Below are positions 4,917 through 6,174 of a stretch of 6,174 nt of DNA, in pieces; the stretch's first letter is position 1, and every line of letters begins with the position of its first letter. The position numbers were made by a program, and so were the translations under genes. Below the pieces are notes generated by a model, which saw only the letters and a list, made by a program, of their open reading frames with translations, searched no databases and had not been told where the DNA came from. The DNA is from Clostridiales bacterium (GTDB lineage Bacteria > Bacillota > Clostridia > Oscillospirales > JAAYOS01). The DNA lies in the NCBI GenBank assembly GCA_012521525.1, contig JAAYMG010000313.1, positions 1 through 6,174 of the forward strand, read 5' to 3'.

Positions 4917-6174
4917 ATGGTCATATATGAAAGCAGATTTGTAAGGGAAATGGATAGAGCGGCGATAGCTTCAGGTATTCCGTCACTCGTTTTAATGGAA
5001 CGAGCGGCTTACGGAATATACGAATGTGCTGCGCGGGTACTTGGAAATGTATACGGTAAGAAAATCGTGATCTTTTCGGGTACCGGCAACAACGGAGGAG
5101 ATGGGCTGGCATTTGCCCGAATAGCGAAAAAAGAAGGGGCAGATGTTCATTGTTTCCTCACGGGCGATCCCGGGAGGATGACTGCTGACACCGCCGAAAA
5201 TTACAGGCTCATTAGGAACGATGGGATCGATCCCGTTCGTTTTCAGCCTGATAATAAATCACATGCGGATACTGTGCGTGATGCCGATCTGATAATTGAT
5301 GCGATTTACGGTATCGGATTTCATGGCAAGTTATCGGGCACAGCAGCCGAGGCCGCTAAAATCATCAATACAAGCAAAGCGCCTGTTATAGCCGCAGATA
5401 TACCTTCCGGAGCGGAAGCCGATTCGGGGCTCGTTTCCGAAGGCTGCGTCATAGCGGATCATACAGTGACTTTTACATGTCTTAAGCCTGCGTTGTGCAT
5501 ACAACCCGCTAAATCTTACTGCGGTGAGATAACGGTTCACGATATTGGGATACCCCAAAGCTGTATAGACGAAGCATTTGAATCAGAAAATGCCAGGGAA
5601 CCGTACCATTCGATAGAACTGATTGACGGCAGCTTCCTGAGAGGTCTACTGCCGCCAAGAAAGGCTGACAGCCACAAAGGCAACTATGGAAAAGTACTTG
5701 TAGTAGGGGGCAGAGTTGGTTATACAGGAGCTCCATACCTTGCAGCTCTATCAGCATACCGTACCGGTTCAGGACTTGTATATATGGCAGTACCTGAAAG
5801 CATATATGAAATTGAAGCTTCAAAGTGCGCTGAAATAATATGCCTGCCATTTGAGAGTTCAAACGGCGGTTTTTCATCAAGGGCCGCAGACAGCCTGATA
5901 TCTCTTGCGGAGAAATGTGATGTATGCGTGATCGGGCCCGGACTCGGCCTGAATGAGGACACTGTGCTTTTGACGGAGGAGCTCCTGAAGCGGATCGCTA
6001 TACCTGTCGTGCTTGATGCCGACGGCATAAATGCCATAGCCGGGAATATAAATATATTGGCTGAAAGAGCATCGCTTCGACGGTGTACCGTCATCACTCC
6101 TCATGACGTTGAGTTTGGCCGTATCGGCGGCGACCTGTCATATGGACGGATATATGCTGCAAGAGCAGTGTCGG
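4917..6174 (+). CDS. nnr: Bifunctional NAD(P)H-hydrate epimerase / ADP-dependent NAD(P)H-hydrate dehydratase (3' truncated by window edge)
   Basis: This YjeF-type enzyme repairs hydrated NADH and NADPH: the N-terminal domain interconverts the R and S hydrates and the C-terminal domain dehydrates the S form using ADP. The window holds 419 residues; roughly 80-100 should remain. The epimerase domain (about 1-215) shows MDRAAIASGIPSLVLMERAA (12-31), SGTGNNGGDGLAFAR (54-68), DAIYGIGFHG (128-137) and DIPSGAEADSG (161-171). The dehydratase domain (about 235 onward) shows HKGNYGKVLVVGG (253-265), a YTGAPYLAALSAYRTGSGLV stretch (269-288), GPGLG (340-344) and LDADGINA (366-373). TPHDVEF (394-400) replaces the usual TPHxGEF. 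The GSGD-type catalytic segment lies past the window end. The ATG is preceded by GGAAGGG (4904-4910) at 6 bases, and no other in-frame start exists upstream. Confidence 0.95.
   Translation, partial: MVIYESRFVREMDRAAIASGIPSLVLMERAAYGIYECAARVLGNVYGKKIVIFSGTGNNGGDGLAFARIAKKEGADVHCFLTGDPGRMTADTAENYRLIRNDGIDPVRFQPDNKSHADTVRDADLIIDAIYGIGFHGKLSGTAAEAAKIINTSKAPVIAADIPSGAEADSGLVSEGCVIADHTVTFTCLKPALCIQPAKSYCGEITVHDIGIPQSCIDEAFESENAREPYHSIELIDGSFLRGLLPPRKADSHKGNYGKVLVVGGRVGYTGAPYLAALSAYRTGSGLVYMAVPESIYEIEASKCAEIICLPFESSNGGFSSRAADSLISLAEKCDVCVIGPGLGLNEDTVLLTEELLKRIAIPVVLDADGINAIAGNINILAERASLRRCTVITPHDVEFGRIGGDLSYGRIYAARAVS

Noticed and set aside
5720..6104. Minus-strand ORFs of 75-125 residues
   Set aside because: They lie within the conserved dehydratase domain of nnr and are antisense shadows.

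Overview
The window reads as an ordinary chromosomal stretch from a low-to-mid GC Firmicute, most likely a member of the Clostridia. Reasons: strong AGGAGG-type ribosome binding sites, a consensus TTGACG/TATACT promoter, separate (unfused) hisI and hisE, a DUF6106-type membrane protein, and an acpS gene next to a bifunctional NAD(P)HX repair enzyme. No taxon below class can be supported from the sequence alone. I see no mobile element, CRISPR array, tRNA or rRNA.

Left part (1-2475, + strand): a histidine biosynthesis cluster. It starts with the 3' end of hisD, then a 222-base gap with no gene, then a tightly packed block hisB-hisA-hisI-hisE (2-base gap, 10-base overlap, 8-base overlap). hisH and hisF, which make the two subunits of imidazole glycerol phosphate synthase and normally flank hisA, are both missing. 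The block therefore supplies steps 2-4 (HisE, HisI, HisA), the dehydratase (HisB) and the last dehydrogenase (HisD), but must receive HisH/HisF and an aminotransferase from elsewhere.

Middle (2476-3080): about 600 bases without a convincing intact gene. On the minus strand there is a candidate decayed gene (2478-2846), readable in one frame but broken by two nonsense codons. Overlapping its start on the plus strand is a small ORF (2773-2985) whose centre resembles an AbrB/SpoVT-type hairpin domain. The region ends in a strong bidirectional terminator (3006-3053).

Right part: an Apt-like phosphoribosyltransferase on the minus strand (3081-3638) is divergent from a plus-strand gene for a two-helix membrane protein (3809-4321, DUF6106 type). 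The latter has a near-consensus promoter enclosed by a perfect 10-bp inverted repeat whose right arm contains the ribosome binding site. Then follow acpS (4415-4780) and nnr (4917 to the window end, truncated), a pairing common in Firmicutes that links acyl-carrier-protein activation with cofactor repair.

No clearly new system is visible. The best leads are the missing hisH/hisF pair, the decayed minus-strand gene, the fold-back arrangement around the 3809 promoter, and the similar spacers after the DUF6106 gene and after acpS.
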